A stretch of 64,000 nucleotides of DNA from assembly GCA_035517615.1 (NCBI GenBank), contig DATIYM010000001.1, positions 19,789 to 83,788 on the forward strand, in the 5' to 3' direction. Source of the stretch: AG25 sp035517615. Lineage in GTDB: Bacteria; Gemmatimonadota; Gemmatimonadetes; Gemmatimonadales; GWC2-71-9. Made by a program: the position numbers and the translations under genes. The notes under the pieces are model-generated. The model saw nothing but the letters and a program-made list of their open reading frames with translations. It searched no databases and was not told the origin of the DNA. Shown here one piece after another: positions 35,306-43,931 of this stretch; the stretch's first letter is position 1; every line of letters starts with the position of its first letter.

Positions 35306-35770
35306 ATGCGGGCGTCGGCTGTGATCCTCGCGTGTCTGGTCGTGCCGCTGGCCGGCGCGGCGCAGCAGCTCGACACGCTGCCCGCGGCGGCGAAGACAGC
35401 GGCCGCTCCCGACAGCGCGAAACAGATACGCCCCGCGACCGCGTTGTGGCGATCGCTGCTCATTCCGGGCTGGGGGCAGGCGAGTACCGGCCGGCATGTG
35501 ACGGGTGCCGCGTTCGTGCTGTGGGAAGGCGTGACGATCATGATGACATTCCGCGCCATTCAGGAAGAGAACTACATGATCGCGGCGCAGGCCGATTCGT
35601 TCGACTTGCAATCGAAACGCCAGCAGGTCCAGGATTGGACGGTGTTGTGGATCTTCAATCATTTCTTCGCCGGCGCCGAAGCGTATGTCTCGGCCCACCT
35701 GATGGACTTCCCCAAGGAGCTGAAGCTTGAAGCGCTGCCGCGCGGCCTCGCCGTCCGAATGTCTTTCTAG
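35276..35770 (+). CDS. DUF5683-like membrane protein
   Basis: 164 residues. The N-terminus begins with a duplicated MRHPR and a signal sequence ending GAAQQ. The core LWRSLLIPGWGQASTGRH with following hydrophobic segments is typical of DUF5683 proteins. ATG 35276 overlaps the kinase stop (ATGA); ATG 35306 is an alternative. Function unknown. The end overlaps lpxH convergently by 4 nt. Confidence 0.6.
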   Translation: MRHPRMRHPRMRASAVILACLVVPLAGAAQQLDTLPAAAKTAAAPDSAKQIRPATALWRSLLIPGWGQASTGRHVTGAAFVLWEGVTIMMTFRAIQEENYMIAAQADSFDLQSKRQQVQDWTVLWIFNHFFAGAEAYVSAHLMDFPKELKLEALPRGLAVRMSF

Positions 35771-36513
35771 GTCTCGACGCTGAAGCGCTTCAACTCCACG
35801 GCATCGCGGGTAATGACGGCGTAGCGATAGCCGTCGAGCCACGCGCCCGGGTTGAGATAGGCACGTCCGTCGGGGAGCTGCTCGAGGCGCGGACGGTGCG
35901 TGTGCGCGAGCACGACCAGCTCGAGCTCCGGCCTTCGTGCGAGCAGCGCCCGGGCATAGTCCGTTTGCGCGCGCGCGGCGCGTTCGAGGACGGCAGGATC
36001 GTGGGTATTGTCGGCCAGTCGGTGGGATAGCTTGTCGGCGAGCCAAAAGCCTACGTCGGGATGCAACGCCCGGAACAGACGAATGGTGACCGGATGGCGC
36101 GTCACGCGGTGCATCAGCTTCGCGCTCCAATGTTGCTCGGTCAGGCCGTCGCCGTGCGCGACGAATGCCGCGCGTCCCGCGAGCGTCAGATCGGCTTCCC
36201 CCGCGTAGAAGGCGATCTGCAGGTCGCGGGTGAAGAATTCTCCGCCCCAGCGGTCGTGATTCCCGCCCACGAAGGTGATCGGAACCCCGCCGCGCCGCAG
36301 CGCATCGAGCTGCGCGACGACCGCGAAATGCCGTTTCGGGATGACGTGACCGTATTCGAACCAGAAGTCGAACAGATCACCGGCGATGAGCAGGGCGTCG
36401 CCGGGCTGCGGGACCGCACGGAGGAACGCGGAGAACGCTGTCGACACCGCCGGCGGGGCCTGCCCGAGGTGGGCATCCGCGACGACGACGACGCGCGAGG
36501 GGAGCGCCGGCAC
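35767..36513 (-). CDS. lpxH: LpxH-type UDP-2,3-diacylglucosamine pyrophosphatase
   Basis: 248 residues of a calcineurin-like phosphoesterase. Metal ligands are Asp13 and His15 (VVADAHLG), Asp47 in GDLFDFW, GGNHDRW (84-90), and His in VAHGDGL and LAHTHRP. FWFEYGHVIPKRHFAV resembles the LpxH lipid-binding part. It would cleave UDP-diacylglucosamine in lipid A synthesis; LpxH-like paralogs of other function are the alternative. Confidence 0.85.
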   Translation of the reverse strand: MPALPSRVVVVADAHLGQAPPAVSTAFSAFLRAVPQPGDALLIAGDLFDFWFEYGHVIPKRHFAVVAQLDALRRGGVPITFVGGNHDRWGGEFFTRDLQIAFYAGEADLTLAGRAAFVAHGDGLTEQHWSAKLMHRVTRHPVTIRLFRALHPDVGFWLADKLSHRLADNTHDPAVLERAARAQTDYARALLARRPELELVVLAHTHRPRLEQLPDGRAYLNPGAWLDGYRYAVITRDAVELKRFSVET

Positions 36514-36560
36514 GGCCCCAACCTAGAAACGGCGGAATTGACCCGCAAGCACCGCGCCAT

Positions 36561-36589
36561 TTGACATTTCCCCGGCCGATGTCGATGTT
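36561..36589 (+). promoter_or_regulatory. promoter of the thioesterase gene
   Basis: TTGACA (36561-36566), a 17-bp spacer and GATGTT (36584-36589), 8 nt before GTG 36598. A leaderless message is expected. Confidence 0.5.
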
Positions 36590-36597
36590 GCCCTCGC

Positions 36598-37014
36598 GTG
36601 ATCAGTACCATCACCTTGCGCGTCAACTACTCCGAAACGGATCAGATGGGCGTTGTGTACCACGCGAATTACCTCGTGTGGTTCGACCGGGCGCGCACCG
36701 AGCTGATGCGGACCACCGGACTCACGTACCGAGAGCTGGAAGAGCAGGGCGTGTACCTCGCCGTGTCCGAAGCGCGTATCCGCTACACCGCTCCCGCCCG
36801 GTACGACGATCTGGTCGACATCCGCTGCTGGGTGCGCGAGCTGGCCTCCCGTCGGGTGACGTTCGGGTATGCGGTGACCCGCCACAGCACCGGCGAGCTG
36901 CTCGCGACCGGTGAGACGGCGCTTATCTCGCTCACCCACGAACACACCCTCACCCGCATTCCAGCGCATGTTGCGAAGCTGCTCGTTCCGGTCGCCGATC
37001 CGGTACGCGTCTAA
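36598..37014 (+). CDS. acyl-CoA thioesterase, YbgC/4HBT family
   Basis: 138 residues of a hot-dog fold: NYSETDQMGVVYHANYLVWF with catalytic Asp15 and neighbouring His22, then FDRARTELMR. Members hydrolyse acyl-CoA thioesters, often as YbgC near Tol-Pal genes; no tol genes are nearby. GTG is preferred because of the promoter 8 nt upstream. Confidence 0.85.
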   Translation: MISTITLRVNYSETDQMGVVYHANYLVWFDRARTELMRTTGLTYRELEEQGVYLAVSEARIRYTAPARYDDLVDIRCWVRELASRRVTFGYAVTRHSTGELLATGETALISLTHEHTLTRIPAHVAKLLVPVADPVRV

Positions 37015-39034
37015 GCGTCTCACGCTGCTGGTGTGGCTCGTCGCCACGCCGAGGCTGTGGGCGCAGATCCCGGACGAAGCGAGGGTCGGCGATTTCGCGC
37101 GCCTGTTGTCGGCGAGTGATGCCCGCGTCTACGACGGTGCGCTGCTCAGCGCCACGCTGCGGTCGGAGGATGCCAAGCTGCGGCGCCAGGCCGCGCTCGC
37201 CGCCGGCCGCATCGGCGATCCGGCGGCGCTCGAGCTCCTCGTCGCGGCGCTCGGTGACTCGGACATTGGCGTCCGGGCGGCCGCCGCGTTCTCGTTGGGC
37301 CTCCTCAAGGACGGGCGCGCCGTACCCGAGCTGTCGCGGTTCGTGGCGTCGGTATCCTCGGCGACGCAGGATGCATCGCACGCGGAAGCCGCCGTCGCGC
37401 TCGACCGCATCGGAACCGCCGACGCGGCCACCGCGATTCGCGAGGTTCTGGGGAGCGGCGCGACGCCCGGGGTGGGGGCGAGCCCGGCGCAGAGCGCCGC
37501 CTTGCTCGATGCCTGGAGACTCGGCGCGCGCGCGCCGATTGCATCGCTCGTCGCATATGCCGACGATCCCGATGCGACCGTGCGCGCCCACGCGCTCTAC
37601 GCCCTGGGACGGCTCCGCGCCGCGCGCGGAGCCGCGGCGCTCGTCAACGCGCTGGAGGACCAGGACCCGACGGTACGGGCGATTGCCGTCAAGGGCATCA
37701 CGCCCGCGCTGCTCGACAGCGCGCGTATCGCGCGGCACGCGGTTGCCGATCGGATGCGTCCGCTGCTTGCCGACACCAGCGTGGCGCTCCGGGTCAACGC
37801 CCTTCGCGCGCTCGCCGCGTTCAAGGACAGCGGTCTCACAGCCATCGTCGCGCCGCTGGCCAACGATGCCAACGCCAACGTCGCCGTGCAGGCCGAGACC
37901 ACGCTCGGCGTGCTGCGCGGCAGCATGGCCGTGCAGGTCCTCGAGGGAAAACTCGCAAACGCGAGCTTCGCGCGCCGGCGGCAGGCGGCAATCGCCCTCG
38001 CCGAAGCGGACAGCGCGCAGGGCGTCGCGAGCGCGGCTCCGCTCGCGGGCGATCTCGATTGGCGCTGGCGCAGCGTTGCCGCCGAGGCTTTCGGAGCGGC
38101 GCGCGATCGCGCGCATCTCGAGGCGCAGCTCACGGATCCCGACGGGCGCGTCGTGGCGCAGGCGCTCCAGTGCCTGATGCGGATCGTCCCCGAACGCGAT
38201 ACCGCGCTCGCGGCCCGGGCGCGCGGTCTCCTCGAGCATCCAGACGCCGCGGTCCGCAGTACCGCCGCGGACATCCTGGCGCGAGTGCCGCGAATCGACG
38301 ACGTCGAGCCGCTGACCCGGGCGTACCTGCGGGCGAGCGGCGACGCCTTCAACGATGCCCGCTTGTCCGCTGTGAGCGCACTCGCGGCGATCGCCCAGGC
38401 GAGCGCCGAGGGCCGGGTCCGGGTCGCGAGCCGGTTCGTGGGCAGCGTGCCGCGACCGGATGATTATCTGGTGCGGCGTATCGCGGCGGCCCGGCTCCCC
38501 GATGCCTACGCCGCCTGGGGCCCGGTGTCGCCCATCGCGACCGGTCGTACCGACGCCGATTATCGCGACATCGTGCGCCGCTACCTCCTCCCGGCGCTGG
38601 ACGGCTCGAACCCGCGAATCACGATCGAAACGGACGCCGGCTCCCTCGAGATCGAGTTGCTCGCGGCGGAGGCGCCCGTGACCGTGGCGGCCTTCCTGTC
38701 GCTCGTGGACCAGCGGTATTTTGACGGGTCACGCTGGCATCGCGTGGTTCCCAATTTTGTCGTTCAGGACGGGGATCCCCGTGGTGACGGATGGGGTGGA
38801 CCAGGGTTCGTGCTGCGCGATGAGCTGAATCTCGTGCGCTATGACGTCGGAGTGGTGGGCGTGGCGCTATCTGGTCCGGACACCGGCGGCAGCCAGTTTT
38901 TCATCACCCATTCCGCCCAACCGCACCTCGACGGAACGTATACCGCGTTCGGCCGGGTTGCGCCCGGTGGAGGAGGGGCGGCGGCGCTCGCCGGCATCGC
39001 TCAGGGTGATCGCATTCGGAGCATTCATCGGTGA
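36968..39034 (+). CDS. secreted HEAT-repeat / cyclophilin-type peptidyl-prolyl isomerase fusion
   Basis: 688 residues. A signal sequence (hydrophobic LLVWLVATPRLWA then Q) is followed by about ten HEAT repeats (roughly 45-540, e.g. LRRQAALAAGRIGDPAALEL). A C-terminal cyclophilin domain (551-688) holds ITIETDAGSLEIELL, FDGSRWHRVVPNFVVQDGD, GSQFFITHS and LDGTYTAFGRV. The Arg-Phe-Gln catalytic region appears intact. It is probably a periplasmic folding factor with a protein-binding solenoid. ATG 36968 gives a long n-region and overlaps the thioesterase by 47 nt, so the exact start is uncertain. Confidence 0.85.
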   Translation: MLRSCSFRSPIRYASKRLTLLVWLVATPRLWAQIPDEARVGDFARLLSASDARVYDGALLSATLRSEDAKLRRQAALAAGRIGDPAALELLVAALGDSDIGVRAAAAFSLGLLKDGRAVPELSRFVASVSSATQDASHAEAAVALDRIGTADAATAIREVLGSGATPGVGASPAQSAALLDAWRLGARAPIASLVAYADDPDATVRAHALYALGRLRAARGAAALVNALEDQDPTVRAIAVKGITPALLDSARIARHAVADRMRPLLADTSVALRVNALRALAAFKDSGLTAIVAPLANDANANVAVQAETTLGVLRGSMAVQVLEGKLANASFARRRQAAIALAEADSAQGVASAAPLAGDLDWRWRSVAAEAFGAARDRAHLEAQLTDPDGRVVAQALQCLMRIVPERDTALAARARGLLEHPDAAVRSTAADILARVPRIDDVEPLTRAYLRASGDAFNDARLSAVSALAAIAQASAEGRVRVASRFVGSVPRPDDYLVRRIAAARLPDAYAAWGPVSPIATGRTDADYRDIVRRYLLPALDGSNPRITIETDAGSLEIELLAAEAPVTVAAFLSLVDQRYFDGSRWHRVVPNFVVQDGDPRGDGWGGPGFVLRDELNLVRYDVGVVGVALSGPDTGGSQFFITHSAQPHLDGTYTAFGRVAPGGGGAAALAGIAQGDRIRSIHR

Positions 39035-41877
39035 ACCGCAGGTTCGTCTGGTGTGTGTTGTTCGTAGGGCTCGTCCTGCCGGCCGTGGCCGTGGGACAAA
39101 CCGGCTCCTTCGGTGAAAACAAAATCCAGTACCGCGGCTTCGATTGGCGCGTGCTCCGGGGCGAGCACGTCGATCTCTACTGCTATCCCGAAGAAGAAGA
39201 GCTGGGGCGCGTGGCGCTCGCGTATGCGGAGGAGAGCTACGGCGTGCTCCAGCGGCGCTTCACGCACCACCCCACGCACCGCATCCCGCTCATCGTTTAC
39301 GCGTCCCACACGGACTTCGAGCAAACCAACGTCCTGCCCTTCATACCGCCCGAAGGCCTGCTCGGCGTCACCGAATTCCTGAAGCAGCGGGTCGCGCTGC
39401 CATTCGACGGCAGCTACGCGGATTTCCGGCATACCATCCGCCACGAGCTGGTCCACGTGTTTCAACTGAGCCTCACCAATGAAGTGCTGGATCGTTATCC
39501 GCGGTTCCGGCACACGTCGTTCCCGCTCTGGTGGACGGAGGGGCTCGCGGAATTCTGGTCGGCGGGTGAGGACACACGGTATCAGATGGTCCTGCGCGAT
39601 CTCACCGTCTCCGGACACCTGCCGTCGCTCGGCGAGCTGACGGACGCCACGGGCGTTGCCGTCTATCCCCTCGGCGGCTGCATTCATGCGTTCCTCGCCC
39701 AACGCTACGGCGAATGGCGCATCGTCGAGATGTACCAGGAAATGTGGAAGTATCCCATGTTCGAGGACGAGATGCGGGCGATCTACGGCCGCAGCCTGCG
39801 TCAGCTGTCGGAGGAGTGGCAGTTCTGGATGCGGCAGCGCTACTACCCGTCGGTCGCGAGCACGCAACCCTTGTCGCTGCACGGGCGACTGCTCACGCGG
39901 ATGGCCGTGAAACCGGCCGCCTATCGTCTGCCATCGGACAGCACGGACCGCATGTTGTTTTTCTCGCCGTCCAACGGCTACACGAATATCTACACGCAGC
40001 TCCTGGACGGAGGCTCTCCGCACGTGCTCGTCAACGGCGAGCGAACCGATCAGTTCGAGTCGTTCCACTTTTTCGAGTCGCGACTCGACGTGTCGCGCGA
40101 CGGCATCGTCGCGTTCGGCAGCAAGTACCTGGACCGCGACGCCTTGTTCCTGTGGGATGTCACGAAGCACCGCGTCGTGGGACGCTATCAATTCCCCGGA
40201 CTCGTGTCGATCTTGTCTCCGTCATGGGCTCCCGACGGTCAGAGCATCGTCTTCTCGGGGCTCGCGATCTCGGGATACAGCGATCTGTATCGCCTCTGGC
40301 TTGCCGACGGCCAGCTCGAGCGGCTCACGTCCGATCGCTATCAGGACATCGATCCCAGCGTGAGTCCCGACGGGAAGAGCGTCGTGTTCACGTCCGATCG
40401 GACCACGTTCGGGCCCGCGGGCGCGCGGAATCTTTTCAAGCTGGACTTCGCCACCGGCCAGATCGAGTATCTCACCTACGGCGCCTGGCACGACGACCAG
40501 CCGCGCTGGTCGCCGGAGAACGGCCGGATCTATTTCTCTTCCGACCGGAACGGATTCCTCGAGCTGTACTCGATCGACTCGATGGGGGAGGGTAGGCAGG
40601 AGACCAACGCCCTGAACGGCGCGTTCGATCCGCAGTGGATCGCGTCGCGTCACGAGATCGTATTCGGCGGATATGCCGACCAGAGCTGGAATCTGTATTC
40701 CGCCGCGCCGCTTCCCGATTCCGCGGGCGCGCGCGTCGCGCTCGAGCCGGATCGGGCTCCCGCGAGCTGGACGTGGGGGGAGCTCGCCGACCCGCAGTAC
40801 GCCCGTGCCGACCCGTCCCGCTACGGCCAGAAATTCACGCTCGACTTCGCCGCGGGCGACGCGTCGGTGGCCCCCGGCTTCGGCTCGACGCAGGGCGCGG
40901 TATTCCTCTTCAGCGATCTGCTCGGGGATCATCAGATGCTGTTCACCGTCTCCTCGTTTCAGGGCGAGGGTCTCGGCAATCTGCTGGACAATGTGAATGG
41001 CTCGGCGCTCTACCTGAACCAATCGCATCGACTGAACTGGGGCATCGGAGCATTTCGCCTCCGTGGGCTGTTTTACGAGGGCGACCTCTCGACGATTTAC
41101 CAGGAGACCTCCGCAGGCGTGCTCGCTGAGCTGCGCTATCCGCTTTCGCGCTTCCGGCGGATCGAGCTGGCCTACAGCATGGAGCACTCGGACCGCTACG
41201 ACGCCTTCGGGACCTACTCCACCGGAAACGGCGTGAACGATCTGCATCGGGTGGGTTGGCTCGCGTCGAACTACCTGAGTTACGTCAAGGACAATACCAT
41301 TTGGCTCGCCACGGGGCCGATCGATGGCGAGCGCTTCAACCTGACGGGCGGCCTCGTCAACGACATCAGTCACGGCCGGTTCGATTCCTGGGTGATGAGC
41401 GCGGACTGGCGCCACTATGCGCGCACTTCACTGCGCAGCGCGTTTGCGTTGCGTGGATTCGGCTATTACGCTGGAGGCGACCGTCCGCGCCCGATCAACA
41501 TCGGTGGCTCGTGGGACGTGCGCGGCTATCCGATTTCCGGCTATATCGCGGGCACCAGAGCGTGGCTCGTCAATACGGAGTGGCGATTTCCGATCGTCGA
41601 TTTTCTCTCGTTGGGATTTCCATTCGGCGTCATGCGCTTCCCGGGTGTTCAGGGAGCGTTGTTCGTCGATGCCGGACGGGCGTGGAACGCCGTGGTGGAG
41701 AGCCGCGGCATGGTGGGCAGCACGGGCCTGGGTCTCCGAATGCCGATCGGGCCGCCGCTCGTGCTGCGGCTCGATCTGGGTTACCGGTTTCATTCCGGCG
41801 ACGTGAGTGGTTATGGGCTCCCGTTCAATTCTCAGGGGACGGGCTTCGTCGACTTCTTCTTCGGCTTTAACTATTGA
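39031..41877 (+). CDS. secreted metalloprotease/beta-propeller/outer-membrane barrel protein
   Basis: 948 residues. A signal peptide (1-22) is followed by a metallopeptidase-like part with HELVH (138-142) and WWTEGLAEFW (Glu170), the gluzincin pattern. A TolB-like propeller follows (about 270-600, repeated FSPSNGYTNIY, SPSWAPDGQSIVFSG, VSPDGKSVVFTSD). The C-terminal BamA/surface-antigen-type barrel ends in Phe-Asn-Tyr. The combination suggests an outer-membrane-anchored protease or assembly factor. The GTG start overlaps the preceding stop by 4 nt. Confidence 0.8.
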   Translation: MNRRFVWCVLFVGLVLPAVAVGQTGSFGENKIQYRGFDWRVLRGEHVDLYCYPEEEELGRVALAYAEESYGVLQRRFTHHPTHRIPLIVYASHTDFEQTNVLPFIPPEGLLGVTEFLKQRVALPFDGSYADFRHTIRHELVHVFQLSLTNEVLDRYPRFRHTSFPLWWTEGLAEFWSAGEDTRYQMVLRDLTVSGHLPSLGELTDATGVAVYPLGGCIHAFLAQRYGEWRIVEMYQEMWKYPMFEDEMRAIYGRSLRQLSEEWQFWMRQRYYPSVASTQPLSLHGRLLTRMAVKPAAYRLPSDSTDRMLFFSPSNGYTNIYTQLLDGGSPHVLVNGERTDQFESFHFFESRLDVSRDGIVAFGSKYLDRDALFLWDVTKHRVVGRYQFPGLVSILSPSWAPDGQSIVFSGLAISGYSDLYRLWLADGQLERLTSDRYQDIDPSVSPDGKSVVFTSDRTTFGPAGARNLFKLDFATGQIEYLTYGAWHDDQPRWSPENGRIYFSSDRNGFLELYSIDSMGEGRQETNALNGAFDPQWIASRHEIVFGGYADQSWNLYSAAPLPDSAGARVALEPDRAPASWTWGELADPQYARADPSRYGQKFTLDFAAGDASVAPGFGSTQGAVFLFSDLLGDHQMLFTVSSFQGEGLGNLLDNVNGSALYLNQSHRLNWGIGAFRLRGLFYEGDLSTIYQETSAGVLAELRYPLSRFRRIELAYSMEHSDRYDAFGTYSTGNGVNDLHRVGWLASNYLSYVKDNTIWLATGPIDGERFNLTGGLVNDISHGRFDSWVMSADWRHYARTSLRSAFALRGFGYYAGGDRPRPINIGGSWDVRGYPISGYIAGTRAWLVNTEWRFPIVDFLSLGFPFGVMRFPGVQGALFVDAGRAWNAVVESRGMVGSTGLGLRMPIGPPLVLRLDLGYRFHSGDVSGYGLPFNSQGTGFVDFFFGFNY

Positions 41878-42587
41878 AGCCACAACATGTTTTGCTTGAC
41901 CGCCTCCGGACCCTCCTCTACATTGCCGCCGGCCTCCTGCTCGCGGGGTGTCCGCCCTCGCTCAAGCCACTGGTCAGCACGACGCTCGCACCGTCTGATC
42001 GCGCCGCGGCGATGTCCTGGGTGGAGCGCACCGTACCGCGTCACAATACGGCGATCCGGTTTCGCTTCCAGTACGAGGATGCGCACAAACACTGGACGGG
42101 GCGGGGCACGGCGCGGCTCGCACCGCCCGATTCGCTGCGATTCGATTACTCGGGGCCGCTGGGGCTGGGCTCGGGTGCCGCGGTTGTCGTGGGCGACTCG
42201 GAGATCTGGGCCGAGCCACCCGAGAACTTCCGGTCGCTCGTGCCCGCAGTCCGCATGTTATGGGCGGGGCTCGGCGTAGTCCGGCCGCCGGCTCCGGACG
42301 CCAGCGTGTCCGGGATCGAAGGCCAGAGCCAGCGCGTATGGCGGTTCGCCGAAGGATCGGACACGCTCGACTACGTGGCGTCGGACGGCACCACGCGCGT
42401 TCTCGATGCGGAGTGGCGGCAGGCGGGCAGAATCGTTGCGCGCAGCCGGACCGAGCTCGATGCTCAGACCCGCCCCACCAAGTCCAGCATTGTGTTTCCG
42501 GAGGCAGCGGCACGCCTTGAGCTCACCGTGGATCGGGTGGATACGGCGGCGGTCATTCCCGCTGACGTGTGGCGCAGTCGCCGTTAG
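41874..42587 (+). CDS. LolB/LolA-like outer-membrane lipoprotein
   Basis: 237 residues. The lipobox is LLLAGC (Cys26). The mature part has FRFQYEDAHKHWTGRGTARL and DSLRFDYSGPLGLGSG, a beta pattern like the LolA/LolB fold (also DUF4292). The TTG start overlaps the preceding stop as TTGA. A TTGACC-N17-TACATT sequence lies inside the signal region but is probably coincidental. It sits upstream of an LptE-like gene, so it may belong to envelope biogenesis. Confidence 0.6.
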   Translation: MKPQHVLLDRLRTLLYIAAGLLLAGCPPSLKPLVSTTLAPSDRAAAMSWVERTVPRHNTAIRFRFQYEDAHKHWTGRGTARLAPPDSLRFDYSGPLGLGSGAAVVVGDSEIWAEPPENFRSLVPAVRMLWAGLGVVRPPAPDASVSGIEGQSQRVWRFAEGSDTLDYVASDGTTRVLDAEWRQAGRIVARSRTELDAQTRPTKSSIVFPEAAARLELTVDRVDTAAVIPADVWRSRR

Positions 42588-43050
42588 TCTCGGCCTGCTC
42601 GTCGCGGGGTGCCTGTACCGGTTCACGGGTGGCGGCCTGCCGAACATCCACACCGTGGCCCTCCTGCCATTCGATAATCTGACGCCCGAACCCGCGCTCA
42701 CGAAGGAGGTCAACGACGCGATCCGTGACGCGATCGAGGGGCGCTTGGGATTGCGGCCGTCCGGAGAAGCGACCGCCGACGCCGTCGTTCGAGGGCGGGT
42801 TTCGCGCTACGACCCCGAGATTCCCGTCGCGTTCCAGCCGGGCATCGGCACCACGAATGTGACGCAGCGACAGGTCCAGATCACGGTTGACGTGGAGATC
42901 GTGGACCAGCGCTCGGGAAAAGATCTCTGGCAGCGGCAGGGCTTGAGCGTTGTGGGCGAATACACGCCGCCGCAGGTCGCGGATGGTCGCAAGATCGCGC
43001 TCCAAAAGCTCGAGAATGAAATCGTGGATGGGGCACAATCGCAGTGGTAA
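42562..43050 (+). CDS. lptE: LptE-like outer-membrane lipoprotein
   Basis: About 162 residues. A lipobox LLVAGC is followed by LYRFTGGGLPNIHTVALLPF, DAIEGRLGLR, and a beta-rich body (QRQVQITVDVEIVDQRSG), the layout of the LptE/RlpB and LPS-assembly lipoproteins. No ATG/GTG/TTG sits at a sensible distance before the signal sequence. CTG 42562 gives MTCGAVAVSLGLLVAGC; ATA 42541 or ATC 42532 would add an RRR n-region; ATG 42460 gives an unlikely 50-residue leader. The stop overlaps the next gene. Confidence 0.7.
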   Translation: MTCGAVAVSLGLLVAGCLYRFTGGGLPNIHTVALLPFDNLTPEPALTKEVNDAIRDAIEGRLGLRPSGEATADAVVRGRVSRYDPEIPVAFQPGIGTTNVTQRQVQITVDVEIVDQRSGKDLWQRQGLSVVGEYTPPQVADGRKIALQKLENEIVDGAQSQW

Positions 43051-43418
43051 GCGGAGCCGCGGCGACGCGTGTCCGAGGCGCAAGCTCCTTCGGCTGCCTG
43101 CTGTCGTTGCTCGTGTTCGTGGCCGCGCTGTACTATGGCGTCAATGTGGGCGAGGTATTCTTCCGCTACTATCGCCTCGTCGACGCAATGGACGAGCAGG
43201 CGCGGTTCGGGGCGGCGCTCGATAACGGCACGATTCAGCGGCGCATCCTCGAGGCGGCGGGGGAAATCGGCGTGCCCGATTCCGCCGCGCGCGTCGTCAT
43301 TCGGCGCAGTTACACGCCGCGACAGATCAGCATCGAGTCGGTGTATTCCGAGACGGTCGACTTACCACTGTTCCAGCATACGTTCGTGTTTCATCCGCTC
43401 TCCGTTCAGGTGCTGTAG
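43044..43418 (+). CDS. single-pass membrane protein of unknown function
   Basis: 124 residues. One membrane segment near 17-35 (LLSLLVFVAALYYGVNVGE), then a conserved-looking YYRLVDAMDEQARFGAALDN helix and a C-terminal beta region. GTG overlaps the LptE-like stop. The family is not recognised; the context suggests an envelope role. Confidence 0.5.
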   Translation: MVSGAAATRVRGASSFGCLLSLLVFVAALYYGVNVGEVFFRYYRLVDAMDEQARFGAALDNGTIQRRILEAAGEIGVPDSAARVVIRRSYTPRQISIESVYSETVDLPLFQHTFVFHPLSVQVL

Positions 43419-43427
43419 CCTCCCATC

Positions 43428-43931
43428 GTGAATACAGCGGCGAAGGTCCACGACCGGGACGCGGCCGTGGCATGGCGTGCGGCGCAGCGCGGGCCCGTCG
43501 TGTTCACTAACGGGGTCTTCGATCTGCTCCATGTTGGACATGTCGCGTTGCTCGAGGCGGCGCGGAACGAAGGTGCGGCATTGATCGTCGCCGTGAACAG
43601 TGACGGCTCGGCTCGGAGGCTTGGCAAGGGGCCCGAGCGGCCCCTCGTCCCGGCCGGCGAGCGGATGCGCGTCGTGGCGGCGCTGGCATGCGTGGACGCG
43701 GTCGTGCCGTTCGACGACGACACGCCGCTCGCTCTCGTGCGCGCACTCCGGCCGGACGTGCTCGTCAAGGGCGCCGATTACCCGCGGGCGAGCATCATCG
43801 GCGGCGATGAGGTCGAAAGCTGGGGTGGGCGCGTCGTCCGCATCCCGCTCGTCCCCGGCTGGTCGAGCACGAGTCTCGCCGATCGGCTGGGCGGCGGCAC
43901 GCGGCCCCGAGGCGTTGGGGATGGCGCGTAA
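43428..43931 (+). CDS. rfaE2: D-glycero-beta-D-manno-heptose 1-phosphate adenylyltransferase
   Basis: 167 residues. FTNGVFDLLHVGH with the HVGH motif (35-38), NSDGSARRLGKGPERPL and VLVKGADY identify the RfaE/HldE C-terminal nucleotidyltransferase domain. It makes ADP-heptose for lipopolysaccharide. The kinase half (HldE N-terminus) must be encoded elsewhere. GTG start; it overlaps rdgB by 11 nt. Confidence 0.9.
   Translation: MNTAAKVHDRDAAVAWRAAQRGPVVFTNGVFDLLHVGHVALLEAARNEGAALIVAVNSDGSARRLGKGPERPLVPAGERMRVVAALACVDAVVPFDDDTPLALVRALRPDVLVKGADYPRASIIGGDEVESWGGRVVRIPLVPGWSSTSLADRLGGGTRPRGVGDGA

Noticed and set aside
41896..41924. TTGACC-N17-TACATT promoter-like sequence
   Set aside because: It lies inside the signal peptide of the LolB-like gene with no matching start downstream; probably coincidental.
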